From Diadema setosum (lineage: Eukaryota > Echinodermata > Echinoidea > Diadematoida > Diadematidae), in assembly GCA_033980235.1 (NCBI GenBank), contig CM067059.1, forward strand, positions 20,868,494 through 20,932,493: DNA of 64,000 nt, in the 5' to 3' direction. Position numbers and translations under genes: made by a program. Shown one piece after another: positions 32,549-44,520 of this stretch; positions within the stretch are counted from its first letter, which is position 1; every line of letters starts with the position of its first letter. The notes beneath the pieces were generated by a model, which had not been told where the DNA came from, made no database searches, and saw nothing but the letters and a program-made list of their open reading frames with translations.

Positions 32549-34080
32549 CATTAGCTGCTTTGTTTCTTACTGTGGCTGATGAACATTAAGGCGATAAAAG
32601 AACGAACAATGTTCGTTTGTATTGTGTTCAGAGCCTGTATGTTGATCAAGTTTTGGAATATGATGACTGAAATTCCAGAATGGGCCTATACACCATTTGA
32701 ATACATTGTACGTATGTATCGAATGGGCAGGCACATAAAAGGGTGTTTTTTGTGTGTGTGTGTGTTTTGTTTTTTTTTTTGTGTGTGAGTCTAATTTACA
32801 AATCAACTCATAGGGTTGTAAAGTTAAGAGTTCTCTGACAGTACCTGAACATTTCGGAAAGTGTTATTCTTTGAAAACAGTTGATGGCACATTAAATTCT
32901 TTTGTGGCTGATTTACATTAAAGGTCCAGTTTACCTTTGGGAGCAGTGATTTAAAATATGTTCAAGATATCACATTCGATGCATATGTGTCAGTCTGTTG
33001 TATCACAACATCCTACCATTTAAAATGTTCGCAATAAAGCTGAAAGTATAAGGAAATATCAGTATTATTCTTGATAAACCATATGTTTCTAACTATGGCT
33101 GATGGACATTAAGAAGATAGAAGAGTGAACAATGCAAGTTTTAATTCTTGTTTATGGAGCCTGTATGTTGATGTAGTTTCAGATGTGATAACTGAAATTC
33201 AAGTTTAGGCCCTATACACCATATAAAAATGTACACTGTCTTGAATTGGCAGGCAAAGAAAAGGGTGCTTTCAAATTCATGGCATTTTTCCGTCAAGATG
33301 TTTTCACTGCTGTCAGGCAGAAGCTCGGTGGTCTAGTGGAGATGACGCCTGTCCGGAGATCAGGGGGTCGTAGGTTCAAATCCTGCTCGAGTATGTACGT
33401 CCATGATTTATTAACATTTTTTTTTTTCTGCTGTCGGGCAGAAGCTCGATGGTCTAGTGGAGATGACGCCTGTCCGGAGATCAGGGGGTCGTAGGTTCAA
33501 ATCCTGCTCGAGTATGTACGCTCATGATTTTTTATATCATGGCTACTATAGAAACACTGATCAATTCAGTGCTTATTTACGTTGATGTAGGGCAAATTGT
33601 CAATCAGTTGCAAAGGATGCTTTGTTCTCTAATTTACAAATCAACTCATAGGTTGTAAAGTTAAGAGTTGTTGTACAGTACCTGAACAATTCTGAAAGTG
33701 TCATTCTTTGTGTACTGATTCCCTATAAGGATTATTTCCCTAATGAATGTTACAACTATTCATTTTCGAATGAATGTAAATTGAAATGAACAGATTTAAC
33801 TGTTGCACAATCAAATAACAGTTTCTTTTCACATTGAAAACAGTTACTGGTACATTAACTGCTTTATGTTTCTAACTGTGGCTGATGGACATTAAATGCA
33901 ATAGAAAAATGAACAATGCAAGTTTTAATTCTTGTTTCCAGAGCCTGTGTGTTGATTGAGTTTGGGATGTGATGACTGAAATTCTAGTTTAGTCCCTATA
34001 AACTGTATCAATACACATGTATTTTTGTATCAGTAAAAAAAAAAAAAAAGTTTTAAATTTGGACAGGCAAATACAATCCA
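32549..34080. repeat. Second diverged tandem duplication, three partial units
   Basis: The phrase GTGGCTGATG, then AACATTAAG or GACATTAA, GAACAATG, and CAGAGCCTGTATGTTGAT recurs near 32571, 33093 and 33880. A second landmark, CTAATTTACAAATCAACTCA, then TAGGTTGTAAAGTTAAGAGT, occurs near 32791 and 33629. A TTAAAGGTCCAGTTTACC end lies at 32921 between units. The SINE at 33307-33630 interrupts the second unit immediately before its CTAATTTAC landmark. Confidence 0.75.
33307..33630 (+). mobile_element. tRNA-derived SINE with a tandemly doubled head
   Basis: Two heads of about 103 bp, offset by 121 bp (33307 and 33428) and separated by a T run. Each contains a 71-nt tRNA-like fold (33323-33393 and 33444-33514): acceptor-stem CTCGA/TCGAG pairing, box A TGGTCTAGTGG, box B GGTTCAAATCC, and a T-stem GTAGG/CCTGC. 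The anticodon stem is imperfect, so they are unlikely to be functional tRNAs. Only the second head is followed by the family tail (ATATCATGGCTACTATAG, TTTACGTTGATGTAGG, CAAATTGTCAATC), also seen at 5161-5240. Confidence 0.8.
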
Positions 34081-35743
34081 CTTGATTTACAAAACGTGTA
34101 TGTAGGAATATCAAGGTGTAATGGACACGAAATGATAACTGCTGACCCAGTGACAACAGCAAAATGCTCCTTTGCATACAGTATTTTGATATTTCAGCCT
34201 TTGTATATACTGCACATTGTGGTTTAAAATGAACTACACAATATACTGGAGAACGGGAGTGTATTGTTAACCTTGGATATTAAAAAACTCTGTAAAGTTC
34301 AAGTTTCTGTCCTACACTTGTGTTACATGTGTTCACCACTAATGCAGTGATACATGTCATATCATGTACTTTGGAATTTCAAGAAACTCTATTGCAAAGA
34401 AGCTTTGGCTTTTCCTCACACACACATGCACCCACACAGATATGAATATGACAACAGTTCGCCCGATTATGGAGGAACTTAGTACAAACACGATCTCGCC
34501 TTTCGGATATGATGCACAAATTTTCTGGCATTAATCATGAATGCACACTTCAAAATGACACAAATAATGAATATTTTCACAAATATGGACAACCTAAATT
34601 GTTCTTATCATAATGTATCAGTACAATAAATAGTGTCAGATGATTTCAAATCAATATTTGTATTCTTTGTATGAGGAATCCATCATTCCAATATTTCTGT
34701 CCTACTCTATGTGTTACACGCGTTCGCCCCATACCTATTACACATGTCTTACTTACATACCCACTCAAGCTCTATTTGAATACAAAGTTATCTTTTCCTA
34801 CTTAAAAATATTTAATATAGGTATTAGGCAACCAAACTCTGAAATATGGATACTCTGAAGACAATTTTAATTTTTCATGTTTTTCCAACCTAAAACTACC
34901 CATTTACTGTGGAAATGCCCATATATACACAGCCACTCTTATATCTGCTGATCATATTTCACTGATGACACTCATAAGTAATGTTGCATAAAATATCACA
35001 AACTACAGCTAATCTGTCCTTTCCTCTCTCCTTAATTACATGCCATGCTACACATCAAGATACTTATCACTACAATACACTACCCCCTTCCTCTCACCTC
35101 CCATACAAAACAACAACTAACCAATCAATAAAACAAGCAATGAGCTGGATTCATAAACCATAGAATAAAGAAAAATCTTATTAGGCTAGAAAGTTTACTG
35201 ATAGTCTTAATGAAAACCAAAGGGACAGCAAAACTTGGCGTGGAACTGATCACAAATTGCATACAGTACAATAGGATAACATTGATATTTTTACAAAGAA
35301 TAATAAATCAAAAGATCAGATCTATCCTGTATATCACCCAATCAGAAGTGGTAAATGGTATTTACATTTCAAAACTTCCATGATTAATCATCGATTGCAG
35401 TTATCAAATCATTGATGTAAAGGTGCTTATCAACTAACATGTCATGTGGATGAGAAATACATTGTATGGCTGAAGGAAATTACATGCTCATCAGATTTAA
35501 TATTCTCTAACAATCCCAATGGCCTTCTATAACCTCTAGACATTCATCATCATGGATGTGTAATCAGCATTAATGGGGGGGGGGGTGTGAGACAAGAGAA
35601 TGACAGTCTCATTTACATTCTTTCTGGGCTGTTGATTACCTTGCCACATGAATCATGAATGCAGCACAGAAATTCCACAATTTTTCAATTCTGCGGCAGC
35701 AGCAAATATCTGCTCCATCACTTTCTTCTCTAAACCATCCCAA
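34081..35743. other. AT-rich intron sequence
   Basis: Nothing recognised beyond a weakly repeated CTGTCCTACACTTGTGTTAC / CTGTCCTACTCTATGTGTTAC phrase at 34310 and 34697, and a poly-G of about 12 at 35575. Confidence 0.5.
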
Positions 35744-35842
35744 CTCCCCCCCCCCCCCCCCTTCCTCACCAAAGGAAATCAGTTTCCAGTGCAATGTTGT
35801 TGTGTGTGTTTGTTTGTTTTTTTTTTTTTTGGGGGGGGGAGA
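35744..35842. repeat. Poly-C and poly-T/poly-G tract
   Basis: 18 C at about 35745-35761, then GTTTGTTTGTTT running into a T run and nine G near 35830. Confidence 0.9.
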
Positions 35843-36102
35843 GGGTTGACATCCTGCAAATCCTGCAAAGAAACAATTAAGGGATATATTCCACTACGAG
35901 TAAAGGTAAAAAGCAAACCATTTGCCCAATGGAAGATTAGATCAGCGTGTAATTATTATTCCTGCTTGGGGAAGGAAGTGTGTTATGCATGTACTCAGGG
36001 AACAGGAGACAAGATAGCTTGGCCAGCCAATCCATTAAGGGTTGATTAATATACTACTCCATACTTTCTCTCTGGATCTCTCACATTCCATACCCAAACA
36101 CT

Positions 36103-36163
36103 CTCTATCTATCTATCTATCTATCTCTGTCTGCCTGTCTTGTCTGTCTGGCTGTCTGTCTCT
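36103..36163. repeat. CTAT / CTGT tetranucleotide repeat
   Basis: CTAT units pass into CTGT and CTGC units, directly visible. Confidence 0.9.
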
Positions 36164-38939
36164 CCTATTCTCTTCTAACACTTTATCCAATGTATGTTTA
36201 TCTTATTGCTTTAGCACATCTTTTTATTTTCTTCTATCCCCCCTCCCATCCTGCCTCTCCATCAAGTTACAAGAAGTACACAGCATCGCTATCTGTTCAT
36301 TATCTCTATGTCTTTCTTTCTTTCTCACTGCCCATTTCTCTGTCCTTTTTATCTCTCCACAACATCACTAGAAAGTGTCATAAAGTCTTTCATAAGGACA
36401 GGCATGAAAAAGATTTAATGTGGGTATTGTACTGATCAGAGCCATTCAGCCCATACACTATAAAGCAGCTTTTTACTGGTCGTAGTTACTACACTCGTGG
36501 GTCTATTGTCTCTTGAAATCTACACTCACACAGCCATTAATAGTCCACTCCATAGATTTATGAACTCTTGCCTTTAATTGAAATTATCAATTATGCAAGT
36601 GCGTTTGTACAGCATCAAGTTGATAACTGATCAGCACAGCCATAAAATCTTACACTGATTTCAAATGTTTCCCATGTATCAAATATCAAAACAAAAGGAT
36701 ATGCTGTAAGTGTAATGAAAGTATAGACAGCATCAATAAATAAATTAAACAAAATGTTCAGGCTCAAAATTCTGCAGATGATTTGAAATCTTATAAATAG
36801 AAATTCTAATACAAAATTTTCAACATTTGTTAAGTCAGAATTTTTCATAATTTTGTGAGGGTGTTAGATCTATCATCGCACATAAACTGCTTACTTGCAC
36901 ATTGGTGGGAATGCATGACAATTTTACAACGAACGTATTTCCTTTCAACCATTGTTACATGCCTAGACGGGCACTGACCTTTGAATGAAAGTATGACACG
37001 TTTGTAGCATATCCGTAAAACCGCAGCCTAGAAAGTTAAGAATGAAATCTTATCTCCTCCAGCGGACCTTGTGTATTCACCTTACACAGATTCTCTGTTA
37101 TTTTTCTTTTCCTTCCTTTCTCTCCCCATTCAATGCCATACAATGTGGGCCATTCGAGACCCATTCCTCACGCACTGATCCACATATGAACTTCTGAACT
37201 TGGCGCAGGCAGGGTGTTATCGGGTGCCTTTTCATCCTGATTACAGCGTATCATCTCAATAACACAGACATGAATTGCAGATAAGGAATTCATTTCAGTC
37301 GAGGACGTTTTCTGCAATGCACATGAGGAAGAAGGTGACACGTCCCAACCACGTTAAAGGGGAAGTTTCCTTGTCTTGGAAATGATCAATATTTTTGAAA
37401 TTCCTTTTAGACTTTCCTAAATATAACAGTTATACTACTCAGGCAATGCAAACTGTTGAAGTTTTCCCATATAGAGGGGTCGCATGTGAAATTAACAGAA
37501 ACTTTTGCAAAATCTACAACTTTTGAACTAATATTATCCTGAAATTTTCACAAGGTATTTCACTAAATCTTTCTGCATCTGCTGCCTTCCAATACAAAGC
37601 TTGGGGGACTTAATCCTTTGCACAGCACACCTAATCACACCTGTACATGTGAGATCATAAGCAACCATTGCGTAGTGATCAGACCACTTTGTCATCTTGC
37701 CCTTCAATCTTCTTACACAATTAACAATAAGTAGGACTATGATAAACCAGGGGACAAAGGACTAATTGAGAAAAACCTATGGGTAAAGAGAACAAATTCA
37801 TTACCTACAAGACATTCTATAATCATAAACGTAACATGAAGGTAAATATTACTTGTGCCTATGAAGTTAATTTCTTCAGAGTGAGGAAAAGAACGTAAAA
37901 AGAAAATTTACATTTCGGAAAATATGGAAGGTTGAAATTTAACCCCACAGAGTGTACTATTAACTGCAGATTTCTACCTCAGTTCTGCAGTGAAAGTACC
38001 ACTTTTCTTCTTCAAATATTTATATTTTGATACAAGCTTTAATGCCTTGTCTTGATCACAACTCTTATAAAGCTAATACACACTTTCATTCATGAGAGCT
38101 CAAGGAAGAGCTGTTAAGTTTCATTTTGAATTTGATAATACGAAGGAAATGCTTTACCACACATTTACCACAATATCTTTTATCACTGAAACATAGTTTC
38201 TCCCTTATAATCCCTGTCTGCTACTATCTCTACACTCACTCCTTCCTCATTGCTCTCTATTTTCGCTCTGGTTGTTTTGGTTTTAGTTTTTAATTACTAC
38301 CTATGCATTTCTGTACACATGCCACCTCAACTTCAGTTTTAAGACTATGCCAGACCTTCTCCCTTGTGGAGTGGAGTGTACACAACCTGTCCACTTGGAG
38401 GCCCTGGTACTTTGAGGGATGGTTGTTATGTCTGCCGCCAAGCGATGCCTAGCGTCTCATCCATCCTCCCCAGGAGCAGGAGGAGTCCACGGAAACGTCA
38501 GATCAGTTCCTCATCAAAACCAATAAATGCCAACGTCCTGGAATTTGGGACATGCTGCCCTGCCTCTGTGGTAACAGCCTGGTGACATTATTTCTTTCTT
38601 TCCTTCTTTTTCATGACATGAGCATTGGCTTTTTGGCTGTATACAACCATCCATTTACAATTATATAGATTGATAAACTGAACTGGGGAATTTGTCTTGC
38701 TATATCTACGTGAAACTTGCCCACTCCTGATATAAAAAATGTAGCACTGCACAGAACATGATATCAATCACAATAACATTGGTACAAATAACCAATGGCT
38801 CTACACACATTATCAACTCCATAAACAATACAATGAAGATTGTCAATATCTATGAACTGAAATGCAATGATACCTATGAAATTCTGTTCGAAATCCTTTG
38901 TAACAAGATTCAATTCCTCAGTCATGTCTCAGGAATATA
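36164..38939. other. Intron sequence, with one partial TTAAAGG element
   Basis: A TTAAAGGGGAAGTTTCCTTG end at 37355 is followed by AACTTTTGAACTAATAT and TTTTCACAAGGTATTTCAC, resembling one arm of the foldback families without a partner. A 73-codon cysteine-containing frame at 38364-38585 has no splice support and is not called. Confidence 0.45.
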
Positions 38940-39260
38940 AAATGCCTTACTTGGATTAGCGCCCATCCTTCATCTCCCCCCCCCCCCCCCAATCACCATC
39001 CTCGAAGGCATCAGACAATCAACAGATCAATGCAGCTGGCTCCAGACCTATTTCAGGCTCTTAAGCACGAATATAGGCTCTCACTCCAGCAACTCATTAG
39101 AATCTCTCCCAGTGCAGCGGTCCAAAAGTCTGCCCGATGATGAGCAAACAGGCCCAGGGCATGATATCATCTCTGGTAACCATGACAACAGTCATCCATG
39201 CAATTATTTATGGGCAGCAGAGAGACTCCTACATCACTCTCATCAGGAATCTCCTCCTCC
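38940..39260. promoter_or_regulatory. Candidate cis-regulatory island with X-box-like site
   Basis: Non-repeat block following a poly-C run at 38979-38990. GGTAACCATGACAAC at 39175-39189 matches the RFX X-box layout (GTNRCC, short spacer, RGYAAC) with one mismatch. CATGCAATTATTTATGG follows directly. Inference from motifs. Confidence 0.3.
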
Positions 39261-41109
39261 CATAACAAAGTAAATATATAAAAAAAAAAAAAAAACTTTC
39301 AATTATTGTGCAAGAGATTCCCTCACCCCTCCCTCCCCCCCCCCCCCAAATAATTTGCATTGATATGAATTTTAGGGGAAAACAAAAATTCCAGCAGTGC
39401 CCAAGACTCCATTAATCAAGAGTTTGTTTAGATTCACTGACGTTTCATCTCACATTGTTCAGTCAGGGATGGCAAATTTCCATCACTAATGTCAGAGATG
39501 ATGTCACAACTGCGTATATCATAGGCAATATTTTCTTTTCCTCCATCAACAACAGAGCTTCATTTTGACAACGGTTTATTTATCTTTACTCTGAGGCGAA
39601 ATGTAAAGACCCAAGTGCCTGCACATTTTCTCAATCCCTGACACACTTCCACATTCAGAATTTGAGAATTTACACCATAACTGACAGGCAACAGAGCTCC
39701 CCTCCCCCCCCCCCCCCCATCAATGCCTTGCAGCCGAAGTGGCTAACAACAATCAATCTGGTCACACATTCGAGGGGGAGAGGAGACACTGCTATTACCA
39801 ATGTCAGGATTTCACACAAGACACTGCTAATGGATTCATGTGACGCCCTGAAGAGGAGGAATATGCTGACAGATGCGTGGGGAGAAAACAGCTAATGAAT
39901 GCAACTGACAACTTATCAACATTTATCACCCACTTCTTGCCATATGTGTGTTATAATGGTGAAGCAGAGGGCTTGTATGTCTAAAATTCCCAAATAAAAA
40001 GAATCACTTATGAATACATGTTGTGCTAATCATGTGTGTTCACAAAATGAACAGCAAAAAAAAAAAAAGATAATAATAATAATAATTTAACAATGTTTCT
40101 AGTTTCTAGTAAAAACTACATAAAGATATATGTAGAATAATTTTGGAATTGTTAAGACTCCTCTTGAATATCTCTAATATGTTCTTTGTCATCTCTGTCC
40201 TTTATGAACTTATTCTTCGTTGTTTGTTTTTGTTTTTTTTTATAACTGGTATGACACAAATCTCTGTTTGAGGGTTTTGCATGTGTTTTTTAATAACATT
40301 TTCTTTAGATACACACACATAAACACAGACAGACACATACACATACACACGCATACAAATGATATTTCTGAGCACCAAATCCAACATATCACTGCTGATT
40401 GCACCAGAGACTAACCACACAAGTGATCTGCGGGAATGATGAATGCTCTCGCCAAACTCGTCTCGGTCGCAGATTCTTCTTTCGGACCTCTCTCAAAGGA
40501 TATCTGCCATCAGTCATCAACGACTCGTCAGCTGAGCAAACAGGTTCACTGCAGCAAATTGGCAACTTGTGTCTGTGATCATCCATCCAAGCACCATTCA
40601 AATCGATAGGTCTTTCCCTTACCTTCCCCTCGTTTTCCTCTGTATCCAGCTAAATCATACCCACCCCACCCCCACCTCCATCTTCCAAGAAATTATACCC
40701 CTTCCCATTCCAATCCACATTTTCTCTCCTCTATCATGTCTCACCCAGCCAACTATTTTTTTTTCTCTCTCTCCTTAAATCAACATCATCATTTGTATGT
40801 GTGTATGTGTTTCTGTGTGTGTGTCTGCCCAAACAAATACGGAAATTCAAATTGAAAGTGCCATTCCAAGAAAACAGAAATTAAAGTTGGAACAAAAATT
40901 GTGCAGTTCCGTAGGAAATCAGGATGTAATGTGTACACACAGTATGCAGAAGGGGGAAATACTGCATTGGACGATGCTTGAGCTCAGGAATAAAATATAC
41001 ATTGTAATGATGTGATTCTTCCCTTTTAACAATCTAGCCAACAAATCACCTCAGATAGGGCAGAATAATGGTCTTGACTCAATGCCAAATTTAGCATATG
41101 TCATACATA

Positions 41110-41118
41110 ACACACACA

Positions 41119-41166
<48 letters not shown>

Positions 41167-41171
41167 AACAC
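41110..41171. repeat. CA dinucleotide microsatellite
   Basis: About 62 bp of CA with a single CATA interruption. Confidence 0.97.
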
Positions 41172-41377
41172 ATTTGCTGTAGTCACTTCGTGGTACGCAG
41201 TATTTGTGCCGAAGCTTTAGAAATCTTTTATTGACAAAATAGTTGCTCTGCAGAATGACCTGCCAAAAGTGGCAAATGACTATTGTGGACAGAAATGAGC
41301 TTGAATTCTAGATGGCTTCTTGTAAAGTACATAATCACATACCATAATTTCTTGTGACTAAATGGGCCATTCCAATT

Positions 41378-41397
41378 GGGGGGGGGGGGGGGGGGGG
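41378..41397. repeat. 20-base poly-G
   Basis: Uninterrupted G run, followed shortly by more CA/CCCC sequence. Confidence 0.95.
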
Positions 41398-41692
41398 TGC
41401 GATCTGTTTCTAAACCAGGAACACGCACACACATTAAAACACACACACCCCCACACACACTAACACACACAAATTTATCCAGAATATTTGAGTCACGGAA
41501 ATGGACTTGCTGGGAAGAATTTTAAAAATCCATCATAATAAAATTGCTTTGTAACAGATGTTGACAGGTCCAATAATTGATTGTTGAATATCAGTAGTCT
41601 TCAGTGTCAAGACTGGGGAAAAAAAAAAGCTTACAGGGTGAAACGTTCACAAGTCTACCAGTCGGACAAACAACATTCCCAGTGACAGAATA

Positions 41693-41876
41693 TCTCTGGG
41701 TAAAGCCAGAAATATTCACGGATTGGAGCAAATGGCCTCTTTTGCGAATGAAATTTTCACCTATTGCCATTGGCATCTGATGCCTTATAGTGTAGACAAG
41801 AACCTTTGTGTGCATTTTAATTTTTCAAATCTTGGCTCTTGCAAAATTGCACACAAAAATTTCTGGTTATACAGTA
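41693..41876. mobile_element. Inverted-repeat element with CCAGAAAT / ATTTCTGG ends (copy 1)
   Basis: Left end GGGTAAAGCCAGAAATATTC; right end AATTTCTGGTTATACAGTA. The same design, with better ends, occurs at 51271. Small, non-coding, MITE-like. Confidence 0.6.
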
Positions 41877-44339
41877 GTCTCCCAGCTGATCTGCATTTCA
41901 TATATCCCTTGAACCCAACACGGTAATGGCAAAGCAGAGTTTTTGCCTCATTAATTTTTCACACTGGGCCAATTTTTAGTGAACTTCCCCACATTTTATG
42001 GATGCAGGTATTTCAATACATATCATACTTCCTTGAAGGTGAAACTCCAACCATTGCGTTTATTAGGTTTAACTGTATAGGATACATAACACAAACCTGA
42101 ACACAAAGTGGTTAAAGCATCATAAAAGTAGTCATTAAACACGGCAGCTTTTTGTGAACTACAGAGAGCTCTATTTTTCTCTGGTCATGCTGGAAATATT
42201 TTCATACAAGGGAAGAGACACATGGTGATTACAAAGGTGATTTACAGAAATGTAGAGTGATGGACATGTTGCAGCAACTGACACGTGTCGATCAATCAAA
42301 AATATTTGGACACGCTGCCAAGTGCTTTCAGTCTCTCTGGATGAAACACTCACAGCATCATGATAAGGCAGGCAAAGCATTCCTCATAAGTTTGTTTCCT
42401 CTTTATTTTTATTTTTACAGGATGAATTGTATATCGTTTATATCAACACTTGTTGCAAAGGAATAAAAGCAGGGCATGTTCCTCAAAGCAAGGGTGTGGA
42501 TCAAGGTTAAACTGCATTAATGCAGTACCGTGGTATTCAGGATGTAGTCTACAGGAAGACTGGGCTTCCGTCTGTGGAGACTTCTTATCAGGAACATGCC
42601 GAGTTGAAGATTACAAGCAGAGAACACAAGATTACGTTTCCACATTAGGTTAAACAGCAGGAAATGGGTAGAACATTACCAGGATGTTCTTACATAATGA
42701 CGAACCACATGGTACATCTGCTATATCGATACCCCAGACAAAAAGTGCAATGCATTGATTTCAAGGGTTTAGTTCACTCTGTGTACGGTATAAAATATCA
42801 ATTATCTGTCTGGTTCGTCATATTGCATGCATGACTGTTGTTAATATTTCCATATCTGAATGACAAAGACATGCCATTTTACACTATGTTATTCTAATTA
42901 AATATCAGCATTATTCAGATGTTTGCTAAATAATCTTATAATGCAGTGCCTATGGGACATACATTGTAGTCAAATACCCCACTGGTGACAGACCATATAT
43001 AATGTGTAATTCTGTAAAGTGGCATCACCTACAGATTTGTATCACACACTGGCCTTGTCCACTATCATAGCGACAGGACATGATCATGGTCATCTATTGC
43101 TTCATCCAGGCTTGCTCAAACCCACAGCTATTCTCACTGCTATCATCGGCACAGCGCACCGCCTATCGCATGGCACAGCCAACGGCTGTGAAGGAGAATT
43201 GGCCCTCGAAGAAGAGTTTTATCACCTGTTTTCAAAGGAAGCAATAAGTATAAGGTCCCTTTGAAGTATTCTTGCTCAGGTGAGCATGACGGCGTTTGGG
43301 AGCTGCATGCATCTATCCATGCAAAACTCTTAACTCGCACGTACATGTATGCTCATTGAGAGTGACCCTTGCTCAAAGCACCCACAATCAAGATTATTTC
43401 TAGGTGATTGCTTCACCTTTGACCTAAAGGCAGCACACATACAGACACAATTTAGGATGGAGCCTATCTCTTACTCCTTTTTTTTCTATTCTATTCTTAC
43501 CTGATTCTATAAGCCTACAATTGTACTTTGTTAAAACAGTAATCATGATAGATATCATTTACACCTGAAGCTAGCAATTGAAATCAAATATGATCCCAGA
43601 AAGTTTAATCTGCTCCAAGGCTTCAGTCCAGTATAGTCTCCATTTCCACTGTTAAACTTTGTTTCTATCAATCATATTTTCTGAAACACATAGGGTCTAC
43701 ATCACACGATATGCTTGATGTGACATGATTACACAATTTGCAGTAACATGAATATCTGATGCTTCCCGAAATCTAAAGTCTGCCTGACTATGATTCATTC
43801 ATTGCACAAAGACTGAAGTACATTTGCCTTTCGCTGTTTTGATCATTTATGAATTAGAAATTTCTGTAGAATATTCATGATGTATATCTAGCTGAGATCT
43901 GCTGAGCTACACTTTAAAAAAAAAAAGACTTCAGAAGCAGCAGTTTCTTTAATACACAATCTCCAAAGCAGATAGGGTCACAACTTCATGAACGTTATAA
44001 AATATGATTCATAATTCTGAGTTGAGAGTAAAAGTTCATGACAAGGTCAGTGTGAAAGACATTCATTCATGGCAGCAATGACAATTGCTAACGAAGCATC
44101 ACACTGAATGAATTAATGATGGTCATACCATGCCTCTCAATGGTGAAATTTACCTCAATTTTTCTTTAATTTCAATACTTTACAGTAAATCAAATTAACT
44201 CTAGGGGATGGATACTCGTGAAGCATCATAAAGTCATTTTGTGTTTGGGCCCAAGATGTAACACGGAAGTGGTTATGACTGTGTGGTTGGTGGCAGCACA
44301 CACAGAGAAGCCACACTGAGCAACCCACTTCATCTCAAC
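41877..44339. other. Unique intron sequence
   Basis: A somewhat richer block near 43010-43380 has no supported frame. Nothing else recognised. Confidence 0.45.
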
Positions 44340-44520
44340 ATCACCACCACAGTCTCTCCTCCCCCGCCCCCTTTTTGCTCCCTTCCCCTTTTTGCTCCCT
44401 TCCCATAAAAGTGCCTAAAGAGCGCCCTCGCCACGTGTCTCAAACGATATGAGGGGCTTCCTGCATTTTTTCGTCATGTGACTAGAACCGAAGCTAACGG
44501 GGCGCATGTGTTACGTGACT
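44340..44520. promoter_or_regulatory. Candidate regulatory block with clustered E-box-like sites
   Basis: CCCTTTTTGCTCCCTTCC is tandemly duplicated at 44368-44404. CACGTG follows at 44432, the near-palindrome GTCATGTGAC at 44473-44482, and TTACGTGACT at 44511. These are the type of site bound by bHLH-zip factors (USF/MITF/TFE). Three within 90 bp is unusual for this window. Inference from motifs. Confidence 0.35.

Larger units (their letters stand above)
39261..41692. other. Intron sequence rich in homopolymers and CA repeats
   Basis: Poly-A at 39280-39294, poly-C at 39333-39347 and 39703-39718, an ACAC tract at 40310-40350, a long CA repeat at 41110-41171 and a poly-G at 41378-41397. No exons recognised. 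Confidence 0.5.

Noticed and set aside
33323..33514. Two tRNA genes
   Set aside because: Boxes A and B are good, but the anticodon stem is imperfect and a SINE tail follows; the same tail occurs at 5161-5240.
38364..38585. Cysteine-containing 73-codon frame
   Set aside because: Spacing resembles no known Cys-rich domain, and there is no exon partner.
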